A stretch of 64,000 nucleotides of DNA from Quillaja saponaria (GCA_029379385.1 CM055612.1:5952001-6016000), one strand, 5' to 3'; shown: positions 1 to 13,870, counted from the first letter of the stretch. Made by a program: numbers and translations. The notes: generated from the letters alone by a model not told the origin.

Positions 1-3000
1 TATTATATATAAATTATAAAATATTAATTTTACAAAAATTTTAATTTTTGTAATAATATTTATTATAATTTAACGAATAACTTAAAGATAACGTTAAAAA
101 AAATCGTATAATGTGATTTCATGACTGAATGAAATGTGATGTCCCATGCATGTGACTACTTCATGTTCATTTCTTTTTCCTTTTCATTCTATTGGATTCA
201 AGTAGCTGCATGTGATCTTGAAATTTGAGGTTTTTTTTTTTTCTTCTTCTTCTTAACGTCAGTCAAATAATTTAAAAATATATATATTTTGCAAAGTTTT
301 TTATTACTTAATTTGTTATAACATCGTTTTAAAAAAAAATTATTTAATGCTAAAATTTTAACATTAAAACAAGACTTTTGAAAATAAAATTTGATCTCTT
401 GCATTGTGAATTATAAAAGACTGATTTTTAGTCATTTAATAAATTTGACAATATCGTTAATTTAAAAGAGGTACTATTCACACAAACACTTGTACACAAA
501 CTTCTTAAAATTTTTGTTGATTAATACTATTCATAACTTCAAAATCATATATTAATTTTTTTAAAATGTCTATCAATAGTTAGTTCAACTAATAAGATAT
601 TAAAAAAAAAAAAAAAAAAAAAAAAGACAAGATCTCAAATTCAATCAATAATTAATTAGATAAATATAAATATAAATATAAATAAAATAATATCACATTA
701 ATAAGCTTGTTATTGCAATAACATATAGTTAAATTTATTTAATTAAGACAATAATCATAAGATGAATATAGAATTTTACTAGTATAACCTTAACAATTTT
801 TGTCCAGTTTCAACATCAATTCTCAGTGACATTGGTAGATTAATGTTGACAGATCCAATGCATCCAACTACTTCTTTTCACTTTCATTGTACTAAATAAT
901 AGTGGGGACAATTCAATATAATTAATCCTTAATTGTTTTGTTTAATATTTTCTTTTTCTTTTTTTTGGTTGAAGAACACTATAAAACTTGTAATTTTTTT
1001 TAAAATTATTTTTATTCATGGATGAATTAAGGTCAATTATTTCTCAGGTTGAAATACGAGATTAGAGAATAAAATCAAATAAAAAGTGAATTTCTAATTG
1101 AGTATTAACCTGCTGACACTGAAAATTAGATTGATTATATAAAACATTGTGCTTTGTGAACAAAACTTAAAATTTATAATCTCCAGCCATACACATAGAT
1201 TCAGCAGTTGCACTGGTCGAAGAAGATTTTGTGGTGCAACAATTAAAATTTCTAGTTCTGAGTTTATATAATTTTTTTTTCTTCACAAAAATCAGAGACC
1301 ATTGTATTAAGTTATATATAAATTGTCAAATATGCATTTACATATTTGATAACTAATAAAGTATTGGGAAGTATAATTTTTATGACCTTCTAGTTTCAAA
1401 GTATATATGGTCATAATTGGATTAGAGAGTGTGAATCAACTGATTCGAATATCACTTAACTGTTAAATAAAAAAGAAAGATAATATACTATATAGAAGAA
1501 CATATCACATCATGTAAGTTAAAACTTTTTTGCGTTACCACACTCAAAATATTTGGATGAGAATGTAAAATTTAAAAGGTTTTGTAAGACTATAATCAAA
1601 ACTGAGTATGCATGCATGTATTACGTATTTACTATTTTAACTGCCAAAGACACTGGATTTTAAAACTACGAAAATTTTAATCAATCAGAGACTGATGCCT
1701 GAAAATGAAATACCGGCCTTATCCCTTTGACCTCAAGCAAAGAAAAAAAAGAAGAAAAAAATTGTTCTATTTTTGTTTTTACTATGCGCACACAAAATTA
1801 TAAAATATTGATACTTAGATTAAGTTGCAAATATAGAACTAATTTGTTGAGCAAGTCTCCCGGATCACGCCTATATCTCTCGTGTGCTGCATGATAACCT
1901 AATTCACATAGTTTATATCTTCACATATATAATATTATAGCTCATATATCTTTGGAACAAACTGGATACACATCTTGTCATTTTTCTTCCTATAAGCAAC
2001 AGAGAACGCTTTGTAATCTTTCATAAATTGAATATATACTCCAACACAAATACATTATTAAAAAAATTAATTAGGATTACATTAATGAAAAAACTTGTTT
2101 AAGACCCGAATAATCTGTATTCATTAGGTAAGATTCTTTCAATTAAAGACCTATCACTCTTGGTCTTCTTGAGATTACTGACTAACTACCTACTAATGAA
2201 ATCTTAAAATCAATAATAATATGCTTTGTGATCTTTATTTTGATGTTTGTTCATTAAAATCTATCAAGAGGTTGTTTTGTAGGGCAGTCAAACTACAAAG
2301 TAATCTACCTTTTGTTTTTTGTAAAGATTGAGAAAGTACAAACAAATCAAAAACAAGTTTCAAATACGATCATACATAAAAATAGAAAGTTCTTATGTGT
2401 TTTATTATAAATTGGTTGTGTAAGTAATTAATAAACTAAAAACATAACCAACCAGTTGTTAGATTCTCAAAATTCCATAGTTATAGTTATGGTATTGCAC
2501 TGGCAATCTTCTATTAATTGCATGGAGGTTTTGTCTAAAAAAAACAAAGGAAAATCTTTAATATATTTTTCCTATATATGTTGGTGTGTGTTTCAACTTA
2601 CAACTGGTTGAGTACGATTTTGAAAAACTGTTTCTTTGAAAAAACAAAAAAGGATTAAAGAAACTTCAAATCATTATTTTGTCCTTTTCCACAAAGGATG
2701 AACCTAATTCCAGTCAAATTTGGGGTTTGTGACCATTTTAAAAAACGAAACCAGGAAAATAGTCAAGAATGTATATATGGATTAACTTAACTAGCAAATA
2801 TATCCAGGTTTAAATTGAAATATATATAAATATATGAATTTTTCTAATAAATGTTAAAAATAACAAATCATTTATATCATTTAATGCATGTCACTGAAAT
2901 TATGATCAAATACAATATAAATTAATTTATATAAAAATAGAAGCATTATCTTAACAAATATCCAAAAGAATTAGAATATATATATATTGACAAAATATAT

Positions 3001-3739
3001 TTATACAATTTGTTTCATTTTCTATTCTAAGGAAATGGGTGTTCAGCTTGCATTGTCAAATTATTCTCGTGTTTAGGACACACAATTAGATGTGCATGAA
3101 GCGTTGAGGACAAGAAAATCTTGTGTTTAAGATTAAAAGATAGTTTGCTCAGCTCCAGCAATTTCAAAGTGAGGGTTAATATAACAAATAGATTAAATAA
3201 AGCTTTGATAAAGAGTGGCAAATCATATCTCCCAAAACAATCTTGAATGAAAATTTAATTAATGTTTTTGTTTTATTTCATTAAATAATTGATTGCTTAT
3301 GGTGTAGTTTAATTAGAAAATTGAGTGTTATAAATGACTAAATGAGGTTATTTTGCGTAAAGAAGAAAATAAAATGAGAGTTAAGAAACTTTAATTTTGA
3401 GCCATGTACTATATATTAGATTCAATAGTAATTCAGAAATCTCAACATGCTGCAATCTAGTGGATAATCCACTAAATGACTCAAAAAAGTTATCTAGAAT
3501 ACATAGAAAAAGAAAAAAGTGAACAGTCAAAAATAAAATTGTTACTCTTTAGTTTATATTTAATAATATTAAAAATTGTATTTCTAATAGACCATTTATT
3601 TATTTTATTAATTATTCTACATCGTAATATTAATAGAATTGTAATTACATATTAATTAAATAAACTCTATATTAATCAAATAAACTCTATTTTTAAGTAT
3701 AAAAATATAATTTATGAGAAAATCGACTAAATAGTTGGC

Positions 3740-4072
3740 GATTTATATATTAATTAGGTATGAAAATAATTTTCAAATATATTGGTCAAGTATTAACGAT
3801 TTATGTGTTAATTACATATAAAAATAATTTGTAAGAAAATTAGCTAAGTTTATGCTAACTTACATGTTAATTATCTACGAGAATAATTTATGCGACAATA
3901 ATTATCTAATTTGTTTACTTTATAATTATATATGAGAATAAATTTTAAAAATTGATTAAACTCTGTTTACATGTAATTACATATGAAATTAACTTATAAA
4001 ATAATAAATCAAATATTGACGACTTAATGTTAATTACATATGAGAATAATTAGTGTAAAATCGATTGAGTTT
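3740..4072. repeat. degenerate tandem repeat, unit about 57 bp
   Basis: A core resembling TTAATTACATATGAGAATAA recurs at about 3750, 3808, 3867, 3922, 3973 and 4030, a spacing of 51-59 bp. Each core is followed by a segment like 'gtgagaaaatcgattaagtt' with many substitutions. That gives about six diverged copies. It could be an old minisatellite or the inside of a decayed element. Confidence 0.6.
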
Positions 4073-5269
4073 GTGACCAGCCAATCCATATCCCCTTCCT
4101 CTTTCATTCCTTCACTCTAGATTTTTCTTTCCTCCTTCCAATTTTTTTTTTTTTTTTTTTCCACAGCTCCTAGAATCGATTTTATGCTATAAGCCCAAAG
4201 CCTAATTCCTAGGATTCTCTAGAAGCCCAAACTTCGATGTAGCTTTGATGGCACATCATCATGGCTTTTGTTGGGCACATGCAGCAACCCAATGGGCAAT
4301 GGACAATGACAAAAGAAGGGGCCGTATTACCCAATTCATCTCAATTTGGGATTTGTGTAACTTTTTACCGAGGGATATATATATTTTAAATTATTATTTA
4401 ATTTATTATCTAAATTTATATGTAATCGGTAAGATCACAATACTTTCAACTAACTTAATTAAAATTATAAAAAATAATTAGTGTTATTGACGTATAACAC
4501 TTATATTTATAACCCATCCAAATCAGATGGGCTCATCATCATAGGCTTCTCTTCCCCTTTATGTATATAGGGATCCCTACAAATAAACACCACTATTATA
4601 ATTTATAGTTAAAAATAGTTGAATATTACATGAGAAAATATATTGTGTTTTAACAAAGCATTGACTAAAACGTCTAGGTCTGACAATATTTATGCACTTT
4701 AGAAAGTATGAAGTTCAATTTATTATGGAAGAACTTTATACTGACAATCTTTGCACTTTATTTAAAAATTGTTGAATATTATATGAAAGAAAGTATCGTG
4801 TTATAGCATCCTTAGGAACCTGACTTTTCTGGAAAAAAAATTATTATCATTTGATATCCCAAAATGAAATGTTTCAAGTCCACCACTTTATCAAAATATA
4901 AAATGAATAACTACCGAAGATAGAATGTCAAACTTAACAAATGAATAGTTACTCGAGTTTAATTGGGTATTAAGAATAAATATAATTTGGATTATGAAAA
5001 CATGAATATATAGATCATAAGAAAAACAAACATAAAAAAAAATATGATATTATATTCAAACTTGTCAAATAAGTAGGCATCATATATGTATTAATAGAGA
5101 AGAACAAAGTAAAATAAAATATTATATCCAAACTTGTCAAATAAGTATTATATTTAATTATATATTAACAAGAGTATACCCAATTTTTTTTTTTAATTCA
5201 CTTCTTTTCTCAAGCAATTGCAACCCCATCAAATCACTAATACAATTTATATTTTATAAGGGATACAAT

Positions 5270-5560
5270 TATAAAAATTATTAAACTTTGAGGGTTAAAA
5301 TGATTAAAGTATACTTTTTTAGAGTCAAAATATAATTTGTCCAAAACCTGATAGGGACAAAATGATAGAAATATAACTTTAAAAGGTAAAAATAAAATTT
5401 CCCAAAATTAGGTCACGATTATAAAAGATATCAAACTTTAGAAAGATCAGAATCATTAAAATATCATTTTTAAGAGATACAATTTATCCCAAATCTTGGA
5501 TAGGCCAAAAGTAATCAAAATTTAAACTTTTAAAAGTTAAGAATAATTTTTCCCAACTCA
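5270..5560. repeat. imperfect repeat with about 150 bp period and 50 bp subunits
   Basis: Four diverged copies of an AT-rich core of about 50 bp (aaaatgat-taaa-tat-actttt...-aatttgtcc) start near 5298, 5358, 5450 and 5508. They form two pairs offset by about 150 bp. The copies differ at many positions, so the duplication is old. The element family is not identified. Confidence 0.45.
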
Positions 5561-6624
5561 TGTAGGTGTCATGGCGTGTGGAAGTCTGCTATGGTTACTC
5601 GTAAAGTATTTGATTCCAGTTCTGTTTATTTTCTAAGCATGTAAAGCTCAAGTTTGAATTTAGACTTAGTAACTATTAATTGTAAACATACGAGCTCAAG
5701 TTTGATAAAATTTAAACTTTAAAATACTTTAATATATATATATATATCTATTCATATTTTATGTGTAAAAAGTAAATTTATACTAAATCGATTTAAAACA
5801 TAAATAAAAAAATTATATATTTTGAGTTGGATTGTCTCAAGCTCATCTTTTTTACCAAGTACACGAATTCTCTCTCTAAGGTTCCTCTTTCATCTTAATT
5901 TTATAATGAATTAGCTCAATTCATCTTCTTTCTCTTACTCATACTATCAACTCGATCTATTTAAAGAAAAGGTCCCATTTCCTCATTGCGGCAATGTCTC
6001 TATGTTTTTGCTTACCTCACAAATTAATTCAAAGGAGTTGTTGGTCCTCCCTCTTATGTTCCTTAAGCACTTGTTGACCTCCAATTCAATTAATAAACCC
6101 TAAATGTTTTCTTTTTGTTCAAATTTTGTTCTTTCTACTAATACAATACTCTCTATGTCCAACTAAATATGACTACATATATATATATCTCTTACAAGTT
6201 TACAACACCATAAACAAAGAGAGCCATAAGTCATTTTCAATTAACTTTAAATAAACTAATAAATTATGTATACGAATTGCTATATTCACATAAAATAAAA
6301 TAACTTGACATGCACGACAATGCTACAAACAAGTGGACCGAACAATTTTATTAAATAAATTTAAAAAATAAAAAACTAATCATATATCCAATGATTCTTG
6401 CTTCATGTTATTACTCAAAAAAGTTTCCTTGGACCACCTCTAAGAAATCATTCATTTGCTTTAATCTTTGATCTTCTTTTTTTAATTGAGAGCAACAAAG
6501 TAACTACATGTCTTCTTCTACTTCAAAAAGAATTAGTAGCACAAAGTGAACAAGAGGCAAAACTAAAATAAATGGTATCACAAAAATGATGATTCATTTT
6601 TCATTTATTGTAAAATTCACTCAC

Positions 6625-7986
6625 TCACTCAGCTGGCTGCCAAGCTGAAGCTGTCAACAAAGAGAGATCCTTCCATCCCAACTTCAAGCTCCCATTTTCC
6701 TCCACTAAAGTATACCCTTTCCAAGGAAACATTCCCAACAACAAACTTGCCTGTGCAGCCGGGTTGCCCCTCAAAGATACGGGTCGGAACCCGACCCGTT
6801 TCAACTCATCCCCCCATCTCTCTACCTTGACTTCTCCAGTTCTCTTGGGCCCACCTACTGCCACAATGTTCCTTATCTCACACCCAAACAACTGCTGCTC
6901 CACCGTATGTCTCTCTATACTATCCACACCCAATCCATCTCCTAGCGCGTCAAACAACGCGCTGTAATAATGCAATGCCTCCACAAACCTCCCTAGAAAG
7001 CTACCTCCATGGCTGAGATCTTGTTCCACCATCGTTATTAATTTCGGCCTCAACAAACTCAACAGTCTCAACGTCCCTAAATCGCTTCCGGTTATGTCGT
7101 ACAGACAATGATGCATCCAGTGAATGACAATAGTCTCACCGGGTCGAATATCGAGTTGACTCAGATCTGTTATGTTTCCGATTTTGCCCTCCAATGGGTG
7201 AAACTCGAATGGTAGGCCGAGTGAACTTGCAAAATCGGCGAGTCTACGCCCAGTCGACTCCAGCAACTCGGAGGACGATCCTAACCCGGTAATTCTCATG
7301 GAACGGATCTTCTTTGTCCGGGAAGCGAGTATGTGGAACAATCCTGGCCATTGAAGGCCTTGCATTATGTCGAGGTCGATGACGTGGACACGATCCTCCC
7401 CGTCGAGTGCCTGGAAAATGGCTTGGTTGGCTGTGAAGTGCGAGAACTTCACCAGGGGACTAATTGAATTGTAGGATTGGAAAGCGTTGAAAATTCGTTG
7501 CGATTGGGATAAGGTTAGGGATTTGGTGGTCAGTGGTGAGTAGGTTCTGAGGCAGGAGCTTATTACTCGCGCGTGCAGCGCGTGAGCGAAGTAAGCACCG
7601 ACTCGCTCCGGTGACGTTCCGAACGGTGAAGAAAGCTCAGCGATCTCCGGTAAGAGATCGTTCGCATCATCGAGATTCTCCATTGCGACGCACTCGGCGC
7701 ATTGAAGCAACAGTCCTAACAGTCTTAGACCGTTTGACTCGCTTTCGAATTCGATTATTGGTTGTTCTTGTTCTTGTTGCGCTTCTTGCTCTTCAGTCGA
7801 TTTCTCGCCGGAAACCATGGCCTCGCCGGAGAAATTTCCGCCGGAGTTCAGTCTCTTCAAAGCAGGATCTTCTCTGAGAGAGGACTCACCGCCGGCGAGG
7901 TCCCGGTCCTTGCGCTTCGCCTTCATGGATGAATTTCCTCTATAGCTTGAATTGATTGGAGATTGAAGAACTAAGCTTTGAAGCAT
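6625..7986 (-). CDS. SCL23: GRAS transcription factor, SCARECROW-LIKE 23 type
   Basis: Intronless gene encoding 453 aa. The N-terminal ~85 residues are variable and acidic to glutamine-rich. A full GRAS domain follows, with the VHIID block written [16 protein letters not shown] and a C-terminal SAW block ending ASAWQPAE at the stop. GRAS proteins are nuclear regulators; the SCR/SCL23 branch controls bundle-sheath and endodermal fate with SHORT-ROOT (family knowledge). I chose the ATG at 7986 (MLQSLV) as the first ATG after a CT-rich leader. An in-frame ATG at 7926 ([10 protein letters not shown]) resembles the start of Arabidopsis SCL23 and may be the true start; the frame remains open upstream of 7986 but contains no earlier ATG. 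The call of SCL23 rather than another SCR-like paralog rests on the short N-terminus and the ending, and should be tested by a tree. Confidence 0.88.
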   Translation of the reverse strand: MLQSLVLQSPINSSYRGNSSMKAKRKDRDLAGGESSLREDPALKRLNSGGNFSGEAMVSGEKSTEEQEAQQEQEQPIIEFESESNGLRLLGLLLQCAECVAMENLDDANDLLPEIAELSSPFGTSPERVGAYFAHALHARVISSCLRTYSPLTTKSLTLSQSQRIFNAFQSYNSISPLVKFSHFTANQAIFQALDGEDRVHVIDLDIMQGLQWPGLFHILASRTKKIRSMRITGLGSSSELLESTGRRLADFASSLGLPFEFHPLEGKIGNITDLSQLDIRPGETIVIHWMHHCLYDITGSDLGTLRLLSLLRPKLITMVEQDLSHGGSFLGRFVEALHYYSALFDALGDGLGVDSIERHTVEQQLFGCEIRNIVAVGGPKRTGEVKVERWGDELKRVGFRPVSLRGNPAAQASLLLGMFPWKGYTLVEENGSLKLGWKDLSLLTASAWQPAE

Positions 7987-8880
7987 GATCGGTGGATAGG
8001 AAATTAGGAAGAAAGAGAGAGAGTGAGTGAGAGAGATTCGAAAGGCGAAGAGCTTTTGGGTGAAAAGTGACAAAAAAAAAAACTGAGAGAAAGACAGGGA
8101 AAGTTTGTAGTTTGTACAGAGAATTGGGATGGAGAACGTGTGTCAGATGGAGCTCAGCTAGTTTGTTTGGTGAGAGAGAAAAAAGTAGAGAGAAAAGGAG
8201 GATGGACTTTTCTAGCTAAACTCAGGTGGGCACGAGGGATTGGGTACTTTGGATGTTGTAATCATCGTTGCCTTTAGGCATGCATTCATCTTAGGCGGTG
8301 TCGTTTTGTCTGGCTTTTTGGTTGAAATCTTTATGGATATTAATTGTTAATTAATTGCCCAAAGCTTAATGAGTAATGACAGCAACTAATGTATAAGTTA
8401 TATCTCACCTAACCAAACCTGGCAAAAACATAGGACACATCCTACCCAAAATGTTGATGATGCCATTATGTTTGTACAACAAAAAGTATTAATTGATGGA
8501 ATTGAACGACATACTTCTCATATTTGCTTGTGTTTTTTTGTTACTGTAATTGATTGACAGTTAAACCACTTGCTTGTTTGATTCTTTATATGCCAATTTG
8601 GCATTCAATCCTATCACCTTCAAATTTATCAAAATCCAATCAATCATAAGAAAATAAATAAAATATGATTTTATCCAATTTAGATCAAATAATTGAGGCA
8701 CGATTGTATCGAATATTGGACCCTAGAAATCAAATTTATTATTTCTCAAAAGTTGTTGTGATATTTAAAAAGCTAAAAGAAATAAAAACAAGATTCAAAA
8801 AATTACTTTAAATCGAATTTCCATTCTCCACATCATGCAAAATCAAAAAATGAAACTGACAACAAAAATTGTAGCATGGA
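7987..8880. promoter_or_regulatory. leader and upstream region of the GRAS gene
   Basis: Reading on the minus strand, the DNA before the GRAS start is pyrimidine-rich (CT tracts around 8005-8100), typical of a plant 5' leader. No coding sequence is seen from here to the promoter of the next gene. This spacer serves two divergently transcribed genes. Confidence 0.4.
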
Positions 8881-8892
8881 ATTTACAATTTT

Positions 8893-9117
8893 TGGGCTTA
8901 TGCTGGGCATCCACTATACTCGGTCCAAGTGAGGAAACCAACCATGATTCTTGATTATAGGTCTAGATCTTTTAGAGCGTGATGGCCCATTACAACCTTT
9001 AATGGGCCCATGAATTAAAGCCCACTTCCAAGGAACCAATAAACAATCATCATCATTGCTTCCGAGTTCCGTATTGGCGTTGGGTCCCACTCTCTCTTTG
9101 TGTATGTTTTGTGGGCC
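8893..9117. promoter_or_regulatory. cluster of TGGGCC/T (site II) promoter motifs
   Basis: Copies of TGGGCY or its complement occur at 8893, 8984, 9003 (overlapping palindrome GGGCCC), 9019 and 9112. These lie 130-350 bp before the PGM-like start codon. Site II elements are bound by TCP-type factors and are common in plant promoters of broadly expressed genes (established). Their use here is inferred from position. Confidence 0.5.
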
Positions 9118-9246
9118 AGGTCATCGTCATGTGCACTTGATAATTAACCAAACACGGACCTTTTACGTTCTCCACACAGATGACAGAGAGAGAAGGAGAG
9201 AGTTTGTGAGTGAGTGACTCTACGTATTCTCTCATTCTCGTTCACC

Positions 9247-10767
9247 ATGTCCATTTGTATTACTATTTATAACCCTATTAATTTATTGAATTCCAGTTTT
9301 GTCCCTACTCCCATTTCAAAACTCCGTTGCTCACCACAGCCACAACGTTCTCTCTCCGTTACTTGCTTCTCTTCTCGTTCGGCCTCAGGTACATTCAAAT
9401 CCCTCACAAACAAACACCAGCAATCCCCCACACAGTAATTTCTCTCTCTCTCTCTCTCTCTCTTGGTATGTGATTTTGTGCTTGAATTTCTGATTTACAT
9501 TTAGATTTTGTTTTGTTGAGGAATACCGTTGATTGTACGTAATGATTGTAAGAAGACACGTATATCGTCGATTTAGGGATGGGTTTTTGGTTTGCTTTCC
9601 ATTTTGTTTATGTTTTCTGATCTGGTTTATCCTTTAACTGGATATATTGAGATTATAAGCCAAATTGAGGTTGCAATGAATATTTTTTTATTTTTTTTAC
9701 AATTCTTACAGATTAGAAAAAATATAGGCTTGTGATACCTGCGACCTAAATAAATTAGAATTTTGTCATTTAGTTTATTGTGTTCTCTTAGGTACTTGTT
9801 GACAATCCTTAGCTTCAAGCAATTTTCATTTCTGATTAACTTATTACTCTTCCATTCTGTAGTTGTCAAAAATGTGAAAATCTTTTGGGATTATTTTTTA
9901 CCACAAATATTGTATTCTATGGGAAATAGAGCATAAAACTTGCCAAACAATATACCTAATAGATGCTTTCATTTTTTGTTGCATATGCTTGCATAACCCA
10001 CATAGCATCTTTGAATTGGACTTGCTTTTCTGCATACTATCAAGCCTTTAGCCATTTGGTGTTGTCTTTCCTGTCGTGCCATTATATTTTTCTTTATACT
10101 AAGCATACATGCTTTCTACCTAGGCTTTCTGTGTAGTTTATTCTATATAAAACTATTGATGTATAATATGTTGAATTGTCTTTCAAGTAGAATCTAGTGA
10201 TATGGTTCTTTATCACTTTTACATGATGGTTTCTTGATACCTTCTTAACTCTGGCTGTCTTGTTGGCTGCTCTCTTATGTAACTGCAGATATGGATGCCA
10301 CTGCAGAACCAAGTCTCTATCCGTTGCACCGTTGTAAAACTCTTCACCTGGTTTGTGGCAGTTTTAACATATTTTATTATTTTTAATATTGCTTTATTAA
10401 TGAAGTTCATGGTTTGCCGGCTAAATCCTTTTTTTGGTTTCTGAGGATCATCCATGATATTTCATCTTCTTTACCTTCAAGAGCTTTTATTCCTTAACAC
10501 TAAGTATTTTCTATAGGTGAGGCATGCGCAAGGAATTCACAATGTAGAAGGCGATAAGAACCATGATGCATACTTGTCTTTTGATCTTTTTGATGCACAA
10601 CTAACCCCCCTTGGCTGGAAGCAGGTAATGCTGTAAGAAAGAGTTAAGTGTGTTTTTTCTTCTTGTCAAATGTATGTCTTGTTTAAGTATTTACAATTTT
10701 CTGTTTGTTTGGGCAGAAGGAGGATGTAACAGTTTAAATGTCTATTTTTAGTAACTTGTAGCCATTT

Positions 10768-10828
<61 letters not shown>

Positions 10829-13800
10829 CTGTGTGTGCTCGTGTGTATAAAGGAAAGTTATTTTTCTATCTTAATACTTTGTTCCCTAAAAATGTGGTAG
10901 AAATGTTGTGTGTCACTATAACAGGTTGATAATCTACGAAACCATGTTCAGGCATGTGGTCTCTCCAAGAAAATCGATTTAGTCATTGTTTCCCCTTTAT
11001 TAAGGTATAAACACTTCTATAAATCTGCACTTAAGGGATCTGTTACTGCTTTAATTGTAATTTGGACAGTTGCCAATATAATATATGTTTGAAGAAGGTA
11101 TTGAATGTTCAGTGAACCAGTGATCACCATTATGATATTCAACTTTGTTTTAGGATGCAAGTAGAAATGGAAGTACTAACAACACACATATTCAAACTAA
11201 CTTTCATGAATAACAAATAGGCATCAATTTGTTCTGGGACTGTTAGAGAATTTCATTAGAAGCCACCTACAGTTGTGTGCATCTGTCAACTTTAGGGCAG
11301 AACAACAGCAGTTGGACCAGGATAATTTAGAATGTACTACCAAATAGTTTCCTGCATTGTTTACCTCTTTTCTTTATTTTTCAAGCTCAATAGATTGATG
11401 TTCCTTAATTGGTGAGAAGTATGCTAAATTTGCAGTACTGGAACTTGCTTTTCGGTGCTCTATAGTGATATTGGGTTTCTTTGAATATCTGTTAAGTTTC
11501 ATATTGTTTAATGAATAGTATTTACTCTGTTAATTGGACAACCACAATCACTTGCTCCCTGATCTGCAGGACATAATAATAATAATCAGTGTTTATTCAA
11601 CAATTTTTTCATTCAAATTTGTTAGTTTATTAAAAAGAGTCCTCCTACTGGTGGGAGTTATCATAGGTTGTAATCACCATTGGTTGCACTGTAGGACCAT
11701 GCAAACAGCGGTTGGAGTCTTTGGTGGTGAAGCATTTACAGATGGGATCAGTGCGCCTCTTCTCATGAAGGAAAATGTGGGGAATAGTGACCGCCACGCA
11801 ATTTCAAGTCTAAACTCCCCACCATTCATAGCAGTAGAGCTTTGCCGAGAACATTTGGTATGTCATGCTAGTATACTGAAGTGTTAATTTAATCTTGATT
11901 GTATAGCTCTGGAGCAATTCATCCCCCTCCCCGATGTGTGAAGGTGAAGATCTAATCTGCAGATTTGCTTTCCTCTTCCTGTTTATATTATTGCTCTCTG
12001 CTGTAAAATTATGAAGGTTAATCATTAATGTTTATTGTTGTTTGTGGGCTGCCATGAGAATACTTCGACTTAAGACATTTACTAGTCTAACGAGGCTTTA
12101 TGAACTTGTGGTTAGCCTTGTTCCATTTACTGTTTTACTGATTCGCATCTGTCTTATTAGATCTTTGCCCTTGTTACATCTAAGTATTATTACATGGATC
12201 AATTGGTTTGTTTAATTTAGGAATGGATTTGCTTTTCATTTTGTATTACATTATACTTTGAACTGGGAGGGTTTTTCATGAGCCTTTTATCGTCATCAGC
12301 AAATAGGGGCCAAGGGCTGGTAAAAAATTTAAAACGTACATACAGAAGATTTTTCATTCTGCATCTATGTGGCATGACAACACTAGCCAGTAATTCTAAT
12401 ACAGGACAGTTCTTGGAATGAAAGTCTAGCAAGTTTACATTGCTCACCTTCTCCTCTCTACTATTTCAGTTTTATATCAGGAATCAAATCAACTAAGTGT
12501 TACTTAATTCTTCATTTTTATAATTCAGGGTGTTCATCCTTGTGATAAGAGAAGAAGCATTAGCGAGTATCGGCCTCTTTTTCCAGCAATTGATTTTTCA
12601 CTGGCAAGTGATCTATTCTTATTGGTATCTTTTAATGTTGAGTAAGAGCTATTGCAGTGATGAGAACTCCTCAGTTTTTCCAATTTTTGGTTTCTATATA
12701 ATTATTAGGGTTTCCTTTTTCTAACTTAGAAACGGTATTCTCAATTTGGGTTAGGATTTCATGGGGTTATGGAAACTGTAAATCTCCATCAGCACTCAAA
12801 TTTATTGTGTTTATCAGCTTTAATTGCTATAATTTTACTGCGGTTGGATGGGACTAATGCTTGACTTTATTTCTAGATGGAAAGTGATGATGACATTTTG
12901 TGGAAACCTAACGTTAGAGAGAAGAATGAAGAAGTTGCTGCTAGGGGATTAAAGTTTTTGAAATGGTGAGTGCTTGAAATTTACTGTTATCTAAACAATG
13001 CCAAATTGGAATTTAAAAGTGCAGAGGCTTTGATATTGGTTCCATCACCTAAGGTGTAGTTTCTTTGAGGACCTGAACAAATGATTTCCTAGGGTACAAT
13101 GCCTGTATTATTAACAAAATAAAGAAAAAAGTATAATAATTCCTATTGACAAACAAATTCCTCTGCATAATTCTCACATTTCCTTCCTCCCTTTTAACCT
13201 ATATTGGTTTTGACAAACCCAATCCTCTTCACAGCTAACAACAGATATGTCCCCGAGCAAGATCAATAATTTCTTAATGTTTTTCCACTTATTTGTGCTC
13301 CAGGTTGTGGACGCGTAAGGAGAAGGAGATAGCAATTGTTACCCACAGTGGATTCTTGTTTCATACTCTTAGTACATTTGGAAATGGTTGTCATTCTTCT
13401 GTCAAGAGTGAAATAAGCACGCAGTAAGTATTCCTTTCTTAAAAACATATATGTCCTGAACTTCTCAGCATTTTGTTTAAGTGGTAACAACTCCCTTTTC
13501 CAACTTCCTCCTGCTGAAGGAAGTATTTGTGAACACATTCATGTTTAGATTGACATGCAGTTGCATGCAAGTTATAGTTGTCTCAGATTTTCCTTCTTCA
13601 GGACTAAACAGAGTTTTGATGTCTTTGCAGTTTTGCCAATTGCGAGCTTCGTTCAGTAGTTATAGTTGACAGGGGGTAAGAATTTCATTTGCAAATCCTA
13701 CACAAACCGTGTCTAAGTGTATGCAGAAAATTCATTCTTTGAGTTGTCTATGCAGTATGATTAGCTCAGATTCATCAACAACGAACTATCCCGGAAAAAT

Positions 13801-13870
13801 TCCTCAAGGACTTGATCTTCCTAGTGATGTTGCTGATGAGAAAAATCCAGATAAAGGGCTGTCCAAGTAG
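9247..13870 (+). CDS. phosphoglycerate mutase-like (histidine phosphatase) protein
   Basis: Ten coding exons: 9247-9388, 10289-10350, 10517-10624, 10925-11004, 11695-11857, 12529-12603, 12877-12965, 13304-13423, 13631-13675, 13756-13870 (999 nt, 332 aa; exon 2 borders +/-1). The histidine phosphatase fold is shown by the RHG-type motif LVRHAQGIHNVEGD (catalytic His ~71), Arg ~131 in SPLLRTMQTA, and the second His ~254 in IAIVTHSGF. Plant members are called phosphoglycerate mutase-like, but their substrate is not firmly known. Exon 1 supplies 47 residues rich in Ser, Arg and hydroxylated residues and joins in frame, which suggests plastid import. An internal ATG at 10291 (MDATAEPSLYPLHR) would give a cytosolic form. 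Intron 6 starts with GC rather than GT. The gene converges with the ODR4-like gene. Confidence 0.88.
9438..9463. repeat. CT microsatellite
   Basis: A (CT)n run lies just after the exon 1 donor of the PGM-like gene and is followed by a second good donor (TTG/gtatgt, about 9464). Use of that donor would run exon 1 into the stop at 9436-9438 and favour translation from the internal ATG. Confidence 0.7.
10771..10828. repeat. compound (CT)n(AT)n microsatellite
   Basis: About 30 bp of CT followed by about 27 bp of AT, inside intron 3 of the PGM-like gene. It is likely to vary in length between individuals. Confidence 0.9.

Larger units (their letters stand above)
1..6600. other. gene-free AT-rich region
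   Basis: No open reading frame with recognisable protein character is visible on either strand. The stretch is very AT-rich, with homopolymer runs (a long A run near 602-625 and a T run near 4141-4161). Short ORFs, for example around 3027-3221 (minus) and 4245-4481 (plus), have low complexity and no family I recognise. The repeats that can be made out are listed separately. It is probably intergenic sequence built from old, decayed transposons. Confidence 0.6.

Noticed and set aside
4245..4481. A short plus-strand protein with His-rich start
   Set aside because: After about 35 residues it becomes AT-rich low-complexity sequence; there is no support for coding.
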